Source of the DNA: Nocardioides piscis
GTDB lineage: Bacteria > Actinomycetota > Actinomycetes > Propionibacteriales > Nocardioidaceae
Direction: 5' to 3'
NCBI RefSeq assembly: GCF_011300215.1
Contig: NZ_CP049866.1
Coordinates: forward strand, 3,163,001-3,227,000
Length of the DNA stretch: 64,000 nucleotides
Shown: positions 26,120 through 34,748 of the stretch, in pieces
Layout of the letters: each line of letters begins with the position of its first letter
How positions within the stretch are numbered: position 1 is the first letter of the stretch
Position numbers and translations under genes: made by a program
The notes under the pieces: generated by a model
Seen by the model: only the letters and a program-made list of their open reading frames with translations
Database searches by the model: none
What the model was told of the DNA's origin: nothing

Positions 26120-27307
26120 ATGCAGGTTGCCCTGTCCCCCGAGCACCTCGCCCTCCAAGCTGAGCTGCGGGACTACTTCCAGGCCCTCGTCACTCCCGAG
26201 CGGCGCCGCGCCCTGTCGATGGCGACGGGCGAGTTCGGCGACGTCGAGACCTACAAGGAGGTCATCCGCCAGCTCGGCAGCGACGGCTGGCTCGGCATCG
26301 GCTGGCCTCGGGAGTACGGCGGCCAGGACCGCTCCACGATCGAGCAGCTGATCTTCACCGACGTCGCGGCCGTCGCCGGGGTGCCGATCCCCTACCTGAC
26401 GCTCAACACCGTCGGACCGACGATCATGCGCTATGGAACGGACGAGCAGAAGGACCACTTCCTGCCCAAGATCCTGGCCGGCGACCTCCACTTCTCCATC
26501 GGCTATTCCGAGCCCGGCTCCGGCACCGACCTGGCGTCGCTGAAGACGCGCGCCGACCGTGAGGGCGACGAGTGGGTGATCAACGGACAGAAGATGTGGA
26601 CCTCGTTGATCCAGTACGCCGACTGGATCTGGATGGCGTGTCGCACCGATCCCGACCTGCCCCGCCACAAGGGACTGTCGATGATCCTGGTGCCCGCCGA
26701 TTCCCCCGGGTTCTCCTACACCCCGGTCCACACCGTGGCCGGGGTGCACACCAGCGCCACCTACTTCGACGACGTGCGGGTGCCGGCCACCAACCTGGTC
26801 GGCGAGCTCAACGGCGGCTGGTCGTTGATGACCAACCAGCTCAACGCCGAGCGCGTGGCCCTCACGTCCAGCGCACCGCTGACCCATTCGCTCCAGCTGG
26901 TGCGCGACTGGGCCGCAGCCACCCGCATCGCCGACGGCAGACGGGTGATCGACCAGGAATGGGTGCAGATCCTGCTCGGGCGCGCCCACGCGAGGATCGA
27001 GATGCTGACCCTGCTCAACTGGAACATCGCCGCCAGCGCCGACGCCGGCAAGGACCTGTCCCCCGCGGTCGCCAGCGCGACCAAGGTCTATGGCTCCGAG
27101 CTCGCGACCGAGGTCTATCGGGCGCTGATGGAGGTGGTCGGTCCACTGGCAGCGGTCACGGGCGAGAGCGAAGGCGCTGTGCTGGCCGGGCGGCTCGAGC
27201 GCTATCACCGCTCGGCGCTGGTGATGACCTTCGGTGGCGGCACCAACGAGATCCAGCGCGACATCATCGGCTATGCCGGCCTCGGCCTGCCGGCAGCGAA
27301 GCGTTAG
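26120..27307 (+). CDS. fadE26: Steroid side-chain acyl-CoA dehydrogenase, alpha subunit (FadE26/ChsE4 type)
   Basis: A 395-residue FAD acyl-CoA dehydrogenase that should dehydrogenate steroid side-chain CoA esters as a heterotetramer with the next gene. It follows M. tuberculosis FadE26 closely as I remember it: YSEPGSGTDLASLKTRA (about residues 129-145), INGQKMWTSLIQYADWIW, ATYFDDVRVPATNLVGE, MTNQLNAERVAL with Glu244 as likely base, and FGGGTNEIQRDIIGYAGLGLP at the end. ATG 26120 follows the KstR-type site by 9 nt. It is 9 nt upstream of fadE27, and the kshA gene is divergent. Confidence 0.9.
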   Translation: MQVALSPEHLALQAELRDYFQALVTPERRRALSMATGEFGDVETYKEVIRQLGSDGWLGIGWPREYGGQDRSTIEQLIFTDVAAVAGVPIPYLTLNTVGPTIMRYGTDEQKDHFLPKILAGDLHFSIGYSEPGSGTDLASLKTRADREGDEWVINGQKMWTSLIQYADWIWMACRTDPDLPRHKGLSMILVPADSPGFSYTPVHTVAGVHTSATYFDDVRVPATNLVGELNGGWSLMTNQLNAERVALTSSAPLTHSLQLVRDWAAATRIADGRRVIDQEWVQILLGRAHARIEMLTLLNWNIAASADAGKDLSPAVASATKVYGSELATEVYRALMEVVGPLAAVTGESEGAVLAGRLERYHRSALVMTFGGGTNEIQRDIIGYAGLGLPAAKR

Positions 27308-27316
27308 GGGCGCAGC

Positions 27317-28417
27317 ATGGACTTCGAGTTCTCACCCGAGGCAGACGAGGCCGCCACGTTGGCCGCGCGCATCCTCAGCGACCGAGCAACCCCCGAGCGG
27401 ATGCGCGAGGTCGAGGCCGGAGGCGACCGCTTCGACCGCCAGCTGTGGGGGTCGCTGGGCGAGGCCGGACTGCTCGGGCTCGCGCTGCCCGAGGAGCACG
27501 GCGGGGCGGGGCTCGGACTGATCGAGGCCTGCCGCGTGCTGGTCGAGGTCGGCCGCCGGGTCGCACCGCTGCCGTTGGCCACCCACCTGGCCGCAAGCCG
27601 GCTGATCGCCGAGCTGGGGTCGCCCGGGCAGCAGGAACAGTTCCTCCCCTGGGCCGCGACCGGCGCCAGCGTGCTGACCGCGGCCCTGGCCGAGGAGCGC
27701 TCGTTCGCTCCGGGCCGACCCGGGACCACCGCTCGCAGCGACGGCTCCGGCTGGTTGATCAGCGGCACCAAGGCCGTGGTCCCTGCGGGCACCGTCGCCG
27801 ACGTGTTCCTCGTCCCGGCCACGACCGACGACGGCGACACCGACGTGTTCGTGCTGACCGCTGACGAGGTGACCATCACCGCGCAGCAGCTCTCCGACGG
27901 CGACGCGGTCGCCAGGATCGACCTGCTCGACGTCCCGGTCGGCGCCGAGCGACGGCTCGCCGGGGCCGGGGAGCGGCTTCGCGAGCTGGCCACCCTGGCC
28001 GCGTGCGCCCAGCAGCTCGGAGTCACCGAAGGGGCCTTGGAGCTCACATCGACATACGCAAGGACGCGGGAGCAGTTCGGGCGACCGATCGGGACCTTCC
28101 AGGCCGTCTCGCAGCGCCTCGCCGACGCCTACATCGACACCCTCGGCCAGCGGCTCACGCTCTGGCAGGCCGCCTGGCGCCTCGAGGAGGGACTGCCGGC
28201 GACGACCGAGCTCGCCATCGCCAAGCTCTTCGCCGCCGACGCCGGTCACGCCGTCGCCCACACCACCGTCCACGTGCACGGCGGGGTCGGCATCGACCTC
28301 GACGGGGAGGCCCACCGCTACTTCACCGCCGCCAAGCGGTGGGAGTTCACCCACGGCGGGACGACCGAGCAGGCGCTGACCATCGGGCGCGCACTGGCCA
28401 GCGCTGTCATTGACTGA
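27317..28417 (+). CDS. fadE27: Steroid side-chain acyl-CoA dehydrogenase, beta subunit (FadE27/ChsE5 type)
   Basis: The 366-residue partner of FadE26. N-terminal helix domain starts MDFEFSPEADEA; DRQLWGSLGEAGLLGLALPEEHGGAGLGL (about residues 38-66) and YARTREQFGRPIGTFQAVSQRLADAY (about 250-275) are standard. Catalytic features are weakened: the usual C-terminal Glu/Gly motif is replaced by WEFTHGGTTEQALT, consistent with a subunit that binds FAD jointly but lacks the base. In actinobacteria such pairs form alpha2beta2 enzymes for cholesterol side-chain beta-oxidation. The stop codon lies inside a perfect 20-bp palindrome. Confidence 0.88.
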   Translation: MDFEFSPEADEAATLAARILSDRATPERMREVEAGGDRFDRQLWGSLGEAGLLGLALPEEHGGAGLGLIEACRVLVEVGRRVAPLPLATHLAASRLIAELGSPGQQEQFLPWAATGASVLTAALAEERSFAPGRPGTTARSDGSGWLISGTKAVVPAGTVADVFLVPATTDDGDTDVFVLTADEVTITAQQLSDGDAVARIDLLDVPVGAERRLAGAGERLRELATLAACAQQLGVTEGALELTSTYARTREQFGRPIGTFQAVSQRLADAYIDTLGQRLTLWQAAWRLEEGLPATTELAIAKLFAADAGHAVAHTTVHVHGGVGIDLDGEAHRYFTAAKRWEFTHGGTTEQALTIGRALASAVID

Positions 28418-28428
28418 CGTCAGTCAAT
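28409..28428. promoter_or_regulatory. Perfect 20-bp palindrome over the fadE27 stop codon
   Basis: ATTGACTGACGTCAGTCAAT reads the same on both strands with no spacer. It contains the fadE27 stop (TGA 28415-28417) and lies 33 nt from the end of a convergent gene. The sequence style resembles TetR-family operators, but no start codon is near. It may instead be a bidirectional terminator-like structure (no T-run) or a decoy or remnant regulator site. Confidence 0.5.
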
Positions 28429-28461
28429 CCTGCGATCGACCTGCGCGACGCCCCCGGTCTG

Positions 28462-29976
28462 CTACTTGTTGCGGAGCAGCCTGGCGACACCGTTGGTGAG
28501 CTTGATGTTGTAGAAGCCCGAGTTGGCGTCGGTGTACCAGACACTCCCCCGCTTGCGGTCCCACGCCGGCGCGGACATGGCGTAGGCGCCCTCGGCGTTG
28601 GGGATGCTCGGCTTCGAGCCGGGACGCACGGGCTTGTTGAAGTAGGCCACCTCGCGGGGCTTGCGCACGTTGCTGATGTCGAAGAGCCTCAGCCCCGACA
28701 CGATCATCGAGCAGCCGGCGATCCTCGGGTTGTTGCGCTTCGGCACCGAGCAGTAGTGACCGGCGTAGCCCTGGGCGGGCGACGACGCCCCGGGGTCGGT
28801 CGCCTGCTCGCCGCCGTGCACCTCGGGCTGGTGCACCTCCAGGCGCAGCCGGGAGACGACGAACGGCTTGCGTGGGTTGTCGACGTTGATGATCCGCCCC
28901 GCCCCGACGGGCGCGTTGCCCATGTCGGTGAAGCCCTTGACCGAGAAGACGTCGGCGTACTCGTCCATCTCCAGGACGTAGTCGTGGCCCTTCTGGGTGA
29001 AGGGCTCGGCGGACTGCGGGATCGAGGCCTCGGGCCAGGTGAGCTTGGACAGCACGGTCGGCATGGCGCCGATGACGCGGTCGTGGACCTTGCTGACGTC
29101 GAGGATGTCGAGCCCGGTGTTCTTGGCGAGGTCGAGGCCGCCGAGGTCGGGGCTGCCGATGTTGGTGGCATACATCGTGTCGCCGTCGGCGGAGAATCGC
29201 AGCCCGTGGTACTGCACACCGGGCTGGACCATGACCGGCTTGGGGGCCCTGGGGTTCATCACGTCGACGGCCACCAGGCTGCCGGTGGTGCTCGCCGTCC
29301 AGAAGGTGCGGCCGTCGGGGGCCCACCCGCTCTCGTGACCGAGCAGTCCGCTCGGGGTCGACGAGAAGAGCCGCGGGTGACGGCAGTCGGTGCGGATGTC
29401 ATAGATGTCGAGGACGCCGGGATAGGTCGCGGCGGTGCCGAGCGTCGCCGCCAGCAGCCCGCGCTTCTTGTTCAGCAGCAGCGACTCGTGCGGGCTGAGC
29501 ATCGCCGGCGTCGTGAGGGTCGCGGTCTGGCGTGGCTTGCGGGGGTTGTCCATCGCCAGCACGACGACGCCCAGGCCCGACCCGGCGTTGTAGAGGACGT
29601 CGCGCGGGAAGAGCAGCGTGCTGTCGTAGAACGCGCAGGTCTGGCCCTTGGCGTCCTTGTAGCGCAGCACCTTGAAGCCGCCCGACTCGCCGTGGCGGGC
29701 GACCGGCCGGGTGTTGCAGCGATAGCCCCTGTCGACCCGCCCGCTGGTGTAGTCGCTGGTGGGGACACGGCCCTGGATGTCGGTCTCGGGGCGGGCGCCC
29801 TTGCCGCAGTCGGCCCGCGGCACCGGCTGGGGGTCCGGTCCACCCTGGGCCCCACCACCGGTCACGACGAGCAGCCCGGTCGTGGCGAGCGCGCCCGCGA
29901 ACAGCGCTGCTGCCACTCGGCGGCGGGCGCCACGGCGCTGGGCACCACGGACTCCGGACTGTGTGTTCGAGACCAT
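28462..29976 (-). CDS. Secreted beta-propeller-like (LVIVD repeat) protein
   Basis: A 504-residue exported protein. A basic start (RRGARRRVAAALFAGALATT) is followed by a hydrophobic signal segment ending near GGGAQG. The rest holds repeated beta-blade units such as SGLGVVVLAMDNPRKPRQTA, PGVLDIYDIRTDCRHPRLFSS, GSLVAVDVMNPRAPKP, GRIINVDNPRKPFVV and GLRLFDISNVRKPREVAYFN. This 'name-D-(I/V)-x-NPRKP' rhythm is that of LVIVD repeats in secreted actinobacterial proteins. At least six Cys suggest disulfides. Function unknown. ATG 29976 has GGAG 5 nt upstream; GTG 29982 is possible. It is convergent with fadE27. Confidence 0.75.
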   Translation of the reverse strand: MVSNTQSGVRGAQRRGARRRVAAALFAGALATTGLLVVTGGGAQGGPDPQPVPRADCGKGARPETDIQGRVPTSDYTSGRVDRGYRCNTRPVARHGESGGFKVLRYKDAKGQTCAFYDSTLLFPRDVLYNAGSGLGVVVLAMDNPRKPRQTATLTTPAMLSPHESLLLNKKRGLLAATLGTAATYPGVLDIYDIRTDCRHPRLFSSTPSGLLGHESGWAPDGRTFWTASTTGSLVAVDVMNPRAPKPVMVQPGVQYHGLRFSADGDTMYATNIGSPDLGGLDLAKNTGLDILDVSKVHDRVIGAMPTVLSKLTWPEASIPQSAEPFTQKGHDYVLEMDEYADVFSVKGFTDMGNAPVGAGRIINVDNPRKPFVVSRLRLEVHQPEVHGGEQATDPGASSPAQGYAGHYCSVPKRNNPRIAGCSMIVSGLRLFDISNVRKPREVAYFNKPVRPGSKPSIPNAEGAYAMSAPAWDRKRGSVWYTDANSGFYNIKLTNGVARLLRNK

Positions 29977-30015
29977 GACCACTCCAACGACTCGGGTCGT
30001 GCCACGGTACGCCGA

Positions 30016-31122
30016 TCAGCGCCCAGCGACGTCCGCGATCCTGGCGGCCGCCTGCTCGAACTCCTCGACCAGGCCGGCCATGACCTCTGCCACCGGGCGG
30101 ACCTCGTTCATCCGGCCGACGATCTGACCGACCGGCATCGAGATCGTGTCGGGGTCGTCGTGTGCGCTCATCCGGTTGTGGGCGCCGGCGACGAGGAGGT
30201 TCTGCAGGGGCATCGGCAGTGGCGCGGGGGCGTCCTCGGCCTCCCATGCCTGCGTCCACTTCGTCTTCAGCAGCCGGGCCGGCTTGCCGGTGTAGATGCG
30301 GGTGCGCACCGTGTCGCCGCTCCCGGCCCGCACGAGCGCCTCGGTCATCGCACGGTTGCTGTTGAGCTCCTGGTATTCGGTGGTGGTCAGCCAGACCGAG
30401 CCGGTCCAGACGCCCTGGGCACCCAGCGCCAGCGACGCGGCGACCTGGCGACCGGAGCCGATGCCGCCCGCCCCCAGCACGGGGACGTCGGGGCCCACGG
30501 CGTCGACGATCTCGGGGGTGAGCACCATGCTGGCGATCTCACCGGTGTGGCCCCCGGCCTCGTAGCCCTGGGCGATGATCACGTCCACGCCGTTGGCGAC
30601 GTGGGACAGCGCGTGCTTGGCGGCGCCGGCCAGGGCAGCGACCTTGACGCCGGCCGCGTGTGCCTGCTCGATCACGTCGACCGGCGGCGAGCCGAGGGCG
30701 TTGGCGATCAGCACCGGTCGGTGCGCCAGGGCGACGTCGACGTGGGACCGGGCCACCGAGTGCAGCCAGCCGAGCACGCCCTCGCGGCCCTCGCCCTCGG
30801 GCAGCGGCGGGACGCCGAGCTGCTGGAGCGTGCGATCGACGAAGCTGAGGTGCTCCGGCGGGATCAACGATCCCAGGTCGGTGGAGGTGCCCTCGGTGGG
30901 GACCTTCATCGGCATGACCACGTCGACGCCGTACGGCTTGCCGTCGGTGTTGTCATCGAGCCAGGTCAGGGTGCGATCGAGCTCGTCGGGGTCGTTGAAC
31001 CGGACCGCGCCGAGCACCCCGAGGCCGCCGGCACGCGAGACCGCGGCCGCGACGTGCTCGGAGGGGGTGAAGGCGAAGATCGGCAGGTCGATCCCGAAGA
31101 CGTCACACAGGTCGGTCCGCAT
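30016..31122 (-). CDS. Nitronate monooxygenase-like FMN oxidoreductase
   Basis: A 368-residue TIM-barrel flavoprotein of the nitronate monooxygenase/2-nitropropane dioxygenase superfamily. Motifs: VSRAGGLGVLGAVRF (about residues 28-42), VLIANALGSPPVDV, IIAQGYEAGGHTGE (about 196-209) and PVLGAGGIGSGRQVAASLALGAQGVWTGS (about 225-253), which bind FMN phosphate. In sterol clusters related enzymes act as enoyl reductases or dehydrogenases on CoA substrates, as with IpdC, so nitronate need not be the substrate. It is 13 nt after the fadD19 gene in the same direction, so probably in the same KstR-controlled transcript. Confidence 0.85.
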   Translation of the reverse strand: MRTDLCDVFGIDLPIFAFTPSEHVAAAVSRAGGLGVLGAVRFNDPDELDRTLTWLDDNTDGKPYGVDVVMPMKVPTEGTSTDLGSLIPPEHLSFVDRTLQQLGVPPLPEGEGREGVLGWLHSVARSHVDVALAHRPVLIANALGSPPVDVIEQAHAAGVKVAALAGAAKHALSHVANGVDVIIAQGYEAGGHTGEIASMVLTPEIVDAVGPDVPVLGAGGIGSGRQVAASLALGAQGVWTGSVWLTTTEYQELNSNRAMTEALVRAGSGDTVRTRIYTGKPARLLKTKWTQAWEAEDAPAPLPMPLQNLLVAGAHNRMSAHDDPDTISMPVGQIVGRMNEVRPVAEVMAGLVEEFEQAAARIADVAGR

Positions 31123-31135
31123 CAGCGTGTGCCCC

Positions 31136-32760
31136 TCATCCGGCTGCCTCGATCGATGCCATGGCGATCTCCTTGGCCTTGGGATAGTTGGCCTTGCCCG
31201 TGGCGCTGCGCGGGATCTCGTCGACATAGGAGATCGTGCGCGGCAGCTTGTAGCCGGACAGCTCGGTGCGGAGGAAGGCTCGCAGCTCCTCCAGGGTGGG
31301 CCGGGCTCCGTCACGTGGCTGCACGACGGCGCTGACCGACTGGCCGTAGCTCTCGTCAGCGACACCGACCACCAGCACGTCATAGACGTCGGGGTGACCC
31401 TTGAGCACCATCTCCACCTCCTCGGGATAGACCTTCTCCCCGCCGGTGTTGATGCAGTTGGAGCCGCGGCCGAGCAGCGTGACCTTGTTGTCGCCCTCGA
31501 TGCGGGCGAAGTCGCCGGGCACCGAGTAGCGCACCCCGTCGACGGTGAAGAAGGTCTGGGCCGACTTTGCCTCGTCCTTGTAGTAGCCGATCGGCACGCT
31601 GCCCGAGCGGGCCAGCCGGCCGATCTGGCCGACGCTGGTCGCGGGATCGAGGACCTTGTTCTCCTCGTCGAGGACGACGCTCTCGGAGCCGAGCGCGACC
31701 TGCGGGCCCTCGCCCTTGATGTTCTCGCTGTCCTGCAGCCCGGTGCCCTGGAAGCCGGTCTCACTCGCCCCGACCGAGTCGGTGAAGAACGTGTTGGGGA
31801 ACGCCTTCATCCAGCGCTCCTTGACCGGCCGGCTGAAGATGGCGGCGCTGCTCGCCACGGCGACCAGCGTCTCGGCGTTGTAGTCACCGCGCTCGTACTC
31901 CTCGATCAGGGGCCGGGCCATGGCGTCACCGGTCATGAAGATCAGCTGCACGCCGTTGGCCTCGATCGTGCGCCACACCTCGACCGGGTCGAACTTGGGG
32001 AGGAGGATCGTGCGGTGGCCGGCGAAGAGGTGCATCAGCATGGCGGCCTGGGCGCCACCGTGCATCAGCGGGCTGAGCGGGAACGTCACCATCGGCTCGG
32101 TGGTGGCCGCCGTCCTGGACTGGTCGAACTCCTCGAGCCGGGCGCCGGTCATGAAGTCGATGCCGCCGCCGAGAACCCGCCAGAAGTCGGCGTGGCGCCA
32201 CATGACGCCCTTGGGGAAGCCGGTGGTGCCACCGGTGTAGACGATGTAGACGTCGTCGTCGGACCGCTCCTCGAAGTCCCGCTCGGCGCTCTGGCCGGCC
32301 AGGGCGTCGTCCCACTCGACACCGTCGTATGCCGAGATGTCGGCCGTCGAGCCGGGCTCGGTCGGGTCGGGCAGGGCCACGACCGTCTGGAGCTTCTCGT
32401 GCTTCGGCACGGTCTTGGCGACGAGGGGGCGTAGGGCCGCTCGTGCAGCAGCGCGACCATGTCGGAGTTGTCGAAGAGATAGTTGAGCTCAGCCTCGACG
32501 TAGCGGTAGTTGACGTTGATCGCGACCGCACGGATCTTGTAGATCGCCAGCAGGGCGATCACGTGCTCCACGCTGTTCTTGGCGTAGATGCCGACGTGGT
32601 CGCCGGCTCCTACGCCTCGGCCGGCGAGGAAGTGGGCCAGGCGGTTGGCGTCAGCCTCCAGCTCGGCATAGGTCGCGATGCGGTCCGCGACCTGGATGAT
32701 CCCGCGGTCCGGGACGACGTCGACGGTGTGCTCGAAGAGATCGGCGATGTTGAGGGCCAT
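31136..32760 (-). pseudogene. fadD19: Steroid side-chain acyl-CoA ligase (FadD19 type), frameshifted in this sequence
   Basis: FadD19 activates C24-branched sterol side chains to CoA thioesters. The N-terminal part (MALNIADLFEHTVDVVPDRG to NSDMVALLHERPYAP) and the C-terminal part (KTVPKHEKLQTVVALPDPTE onward, with the P-loop YTGGTTGFPKGVMW, SVGASETGFQG and a terminal lysine region RSATGKANYPKAK) are in different frames. Adding one C on the coding strand to the five-base run at 32425-32429 joins them into 541 residues, near the 548 of M. tuberculosis FadD19. The gene is divergent from echA19 exactly as in that species. It may be intact in the real genome. Confidence 0.82.
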
Positions 32761-32771
32761 GGTCGGCAGAC

Positions 32772-32785
32772 TAGAACACGTTCTC
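32772..32785. promoter_or_regulatory. KstR-type operator, fadD19/echA19 divergent promoter
   Basis: TAGAACACGTTCTC matches TNNAACNNGTTNNA except for the last base. It begins 12 nt before the fadD19 start and ends 21 nt before the echA19 start, so it can control both. The flanking bases (ACTAGAAC, then CTCGT) resemble those of the kshA/fadE26 operator read on the other strand. Confidence 0.8.
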
Positions 32786-32806
32786 GTTTCTGCCTAGGAT
32801 GTTCGT

Positions 32807-33601
32807 ATGTCAACCACCGAGCCCCACTGCCTCGTCGAGCAGGACGGTCACGTCCTGACCGTGACCATGAACCGCCCCGAGAAGAAGAACGCCCTGTCCG
32901 GCGAGATGCTCGCCACCATGGGCGAGGCCTGGGACCGCGTCAACGCCGACGACTCGATCCGGGTGGCGATCCTGACCGGCGCCGGGGGCGCGTTCTGCGC
33001 CGGAGCAGACCTGTCTGCCATGTCGTCCTCGTCACCCTCGGACAAGTTCGAGTCCGGCGAGTTCGACCCTGCGGTCATCAAGCCGCTGCTCAAGGGCTTC
33101 CGGCTGACCAAGCCGCTGATCGCCGCCGTGGAGGGCCCGGCCATCGCCGGTGGCACCGAAGTGCTCCAGGCCACGGACATCCGGGTCGCGGGCGAGTCGG
33201 CGCGCTTCGGGGTCGCCGAGGTCAAGTGGGGCCTCTATCCGCTCGGTGGCTCCGCCGTACGACTGCCCCGCCAGCTCCACTACACGATTGCCGCCGACCT
33301 GCTGCTGACCGGACGACACATCAACGCCGCCGAGGCACTGTCCTACGGCCTGATCGGGCAGGTCGTGCCCGACGGCCAGGCGCTGACGAAGGCGCGTGAG
33401 CTGGCCGACCTGATCTGCGCCAACGGACCGCTCGCCGTCCAGGCCGTCCTGCGCACGATCCGCGACTCCGAGGGCAAGCACGAGGACGAGTGCTGGGCCG
33501 ACGACGCCCGGGTCGGTGCGGCGGTCTTCGCCTCCGACGACGCCAAGGAGGGTCCGCGCGCCTTCATGGAGAGGCGGGCGCCTTCCTTCACCGGCCGCTG
33601 A
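32807..33601 (+). CDS. echA19: Enoyl-CoA hydratase of sterol side-chain degradation (EchA19 type)
   Basis: A 264-residue crotonase-fold hydratase expected to add water to the unsaturated steroid side-chain CoA. The oxyanion-hole segments are visible: [14 protein letters not shown] (about residues 61-74) and [43 protein letters not shown] (about 106-148) with the catalytic acidic pair in GTE and AEVK. The divergent position to fadD19 with a KstR-type site between copies the M. tuberculosis echA19 locus, which is why I use that name; paralogues are many, so the exact step is inferred. It is followed within 23 nt by a thioredoxin-rhodanese gene. Confidence 0.85.
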   Translation: MSTTEPHCLVEQDGHVLTVTMNRPEKKNALSGEMLATMGEAWDRVNADDSIRVAILTGAGGAFCAGADLSAMSSSSPSDKFESGEFDPAVIKPLLKGFRLTKPLIAAVEGPAIAGGTEVLQATDIRVAGESARFGVAEVKWGLYPLGGSAVRLPRQLHYTIAADLLLTGRHINAAEALSYGLIGQVVPDGQALTKARELADLICANGPLAVQAVLRTIRDSEGKHEDECWADDARVGAAVFASDDAKEGPRAFMERRAPSFTGR

Positions 33602-33624
33602 GCCGGCACCCGTAGGGTGGAAGC

Positions 33625-34296
33625 ATGAGCACCGTCGAGCTGACTGCCCAGTCCTTCGAGGAGACCGTCACCGCCGAGGGCATCACCCTCGTCGACTTCT
33701 GGGCCGCGTGGTGCGGTCCGTGCCGGCAGTTCGCGCCGGTCTTCGAGGCCGCTGCGGCGGCCAACCCCGACATCACCTTCGGCAAGGTCGACACCGAGGC
33801 CGAGCAGGAGCTCGCGGGGCAGGCGGGCATCTCGTCCATTCCCACGCTGATGCTCTTCCGCGACGGCATCCTGCTGTTCAACCAGGCCGGCGCGCTGCCC
33901 CCGAAGGCTCTCGACGACATCATCCGGCAGGCGCGCGAGCTCGACATGGACGAAGTACGCCGACAGGCGACCGCCGCCCAGGAGTCCGCAGCCGCCGGCG
34001 AGGTCGCCCTGGACGACTTCGCGGCCGCCCACGCGGGCGGGGCGTTCGTGCTCGACGTCCGCGAGGAGCACGAGTTCACGGCAGGACACGTCCCCGGAGC
34101 GGTCCACGTGGCCATGAACGACCTCCCGGCCCGCGTCGGCGAGCTGCCGACCGACCAGCCCGTGTTCGTGATCTGCGCCGTGGGTGGTCGCAGCCGCCAA
34201 GTGGTCGACTTCCTCACCCAGCAGGGCGTGACTGCCCTCAACGTCAGCGACGGCACCCAGGGCTGGGCCGACCGCGGCTGGCCGCTCGAGCGCTGA
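33625..34296 (+). CDS. Thioredoxin-rhodanese fusion protein
   Basis: A 223-residue cytosolic fusion. Residues 1-107 are thioredoxin with the redox site FWAAWCGPCRQFAP (about 28-41) and the cis-Pro SSIPTLMLFRDG. Residues about 125-223 are a rhodanese domain with AFVLDVREEHEFTAGHVPGAVHV and the active Cys loop VICAVGGRSRQV. Such a fusion could reduce or transfer sulfane sulfur. It lies 23 nt after echA19 and 10 nt before an ankyrin protein, so it may be in the KstR-controlled transcript, although no role in steroid metabolism is known. Confidence 0.88.
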   Translation: MSTVELTAQSFEETVTAEGITLVDFWAAWCGPCRQFAPVFEAAAAANPDITFGKVDTEAEQELAGQAGISSIPTLMLFRDGILLFNQAGALPPKALDDIIRQARELDMDEVRRQATAAQESAAAGEVALDDFAAAHAGGAFVLDVREEHEFTAGHVPGAVHVAMNDLPARVGELPTDQPVFVICAVGGRSRQVVDFLTQQGVTALNVSDGTQGWADRGWPLER

Positions 34297-34306
34297 GGAG
34301 TCGCAC

Positions 34307-34603
34307 GTGTCCGGTGGAGACTGGAAAGCCATGTTCGGAGCCGCCGTCAAGGGTGACGCCGAGCTGGTCCGCTTCTATCTCGACCAGGGGGTGGACGTGG
34401 ACTACAGCCACCCCGAGTTCCAGGAGACGACGCTGGTCGCGACGATCCTGGCCGGTCAGGAGGAGGTGGCTCACCTGCTGCTCGACCGTGGCGCGGACCC
34501 GGGCCTGGAGTCGTTGGCGGACCGGCTGACACCAGCGCATGCGGCCCGGCAGGTCGGCATGTCCAGCGTCACCACGCGCCTGGCGTCGCTCGGCCAGGCG
34601 TGA
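34307..34603 (+). CDS. Small ankyrin-repeat protein
   Basis: A 98-residue protein made of about two to three ankyrin repeats: KAMFGAAVKGDAELVRFYLDQGVDVDY (about residues 7-33), ETTLVATILAGQEEVAHLLLDRGADPGL (about 40-67) and a degenerate third, LTPAHAARQVGMSSVTTRLASLG. Ankyrin repeats bind other proteins, so it may act as an adapter or inhibitor. GTG 34307 is 10 nt after the thioredoxin-rhodanese stop, suggesting a shared transcript and perhaps a shared partner. Downstream is the second copy of the paired-palindrome repeat. Confidence 0.82.
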   Translation: MSGGDWKAMFGAAVKGDAELVRFYLDQGVDVDYSHPEFQETTLVATILAGQEEVAHLLLDRGADPGLESLADRLTPAHAARQVGMSSVTTRLASLGQA

Positions 34604-34643
34604 GCCGCGGAGGAAGGATCCCTCGAGATCGGCCGCGATGAAC

Positions 34644-34716
34644 TTCCGCGCGGGTGCGTGGAAGTGCAGGCTCGTTTCGACTCACCGACCGGATTTTCCG
34701 CGCAGGTGCGTGGAAA
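34644..34716. repeat. Paired-palindrome dispersed repeat, copy 2
   Basis: Two hairpins with the same arms as copy 1: TTCCGCGCGGGTGCGTGGAA (34644-34663, with two G-T pairs) and TTCCGCGCAGGTGCGTGGAA (34696-34715, extendable to 34695-34716). Their centres are 52 nt apart, the same as in copy 1 at 11846-11917. The GATGAA at 34637-34642 is the reverse complement of the TTCATC right after copy 1, so the two copies appear inverted relative to each other. It separates the ankyrin gene from the convergent fadD8-like gene. Confidence 0.75.
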
Positions 34717-34748
34717 TGCGGGTCGCCTGGTCTGTGGCTGCGGGTGCG

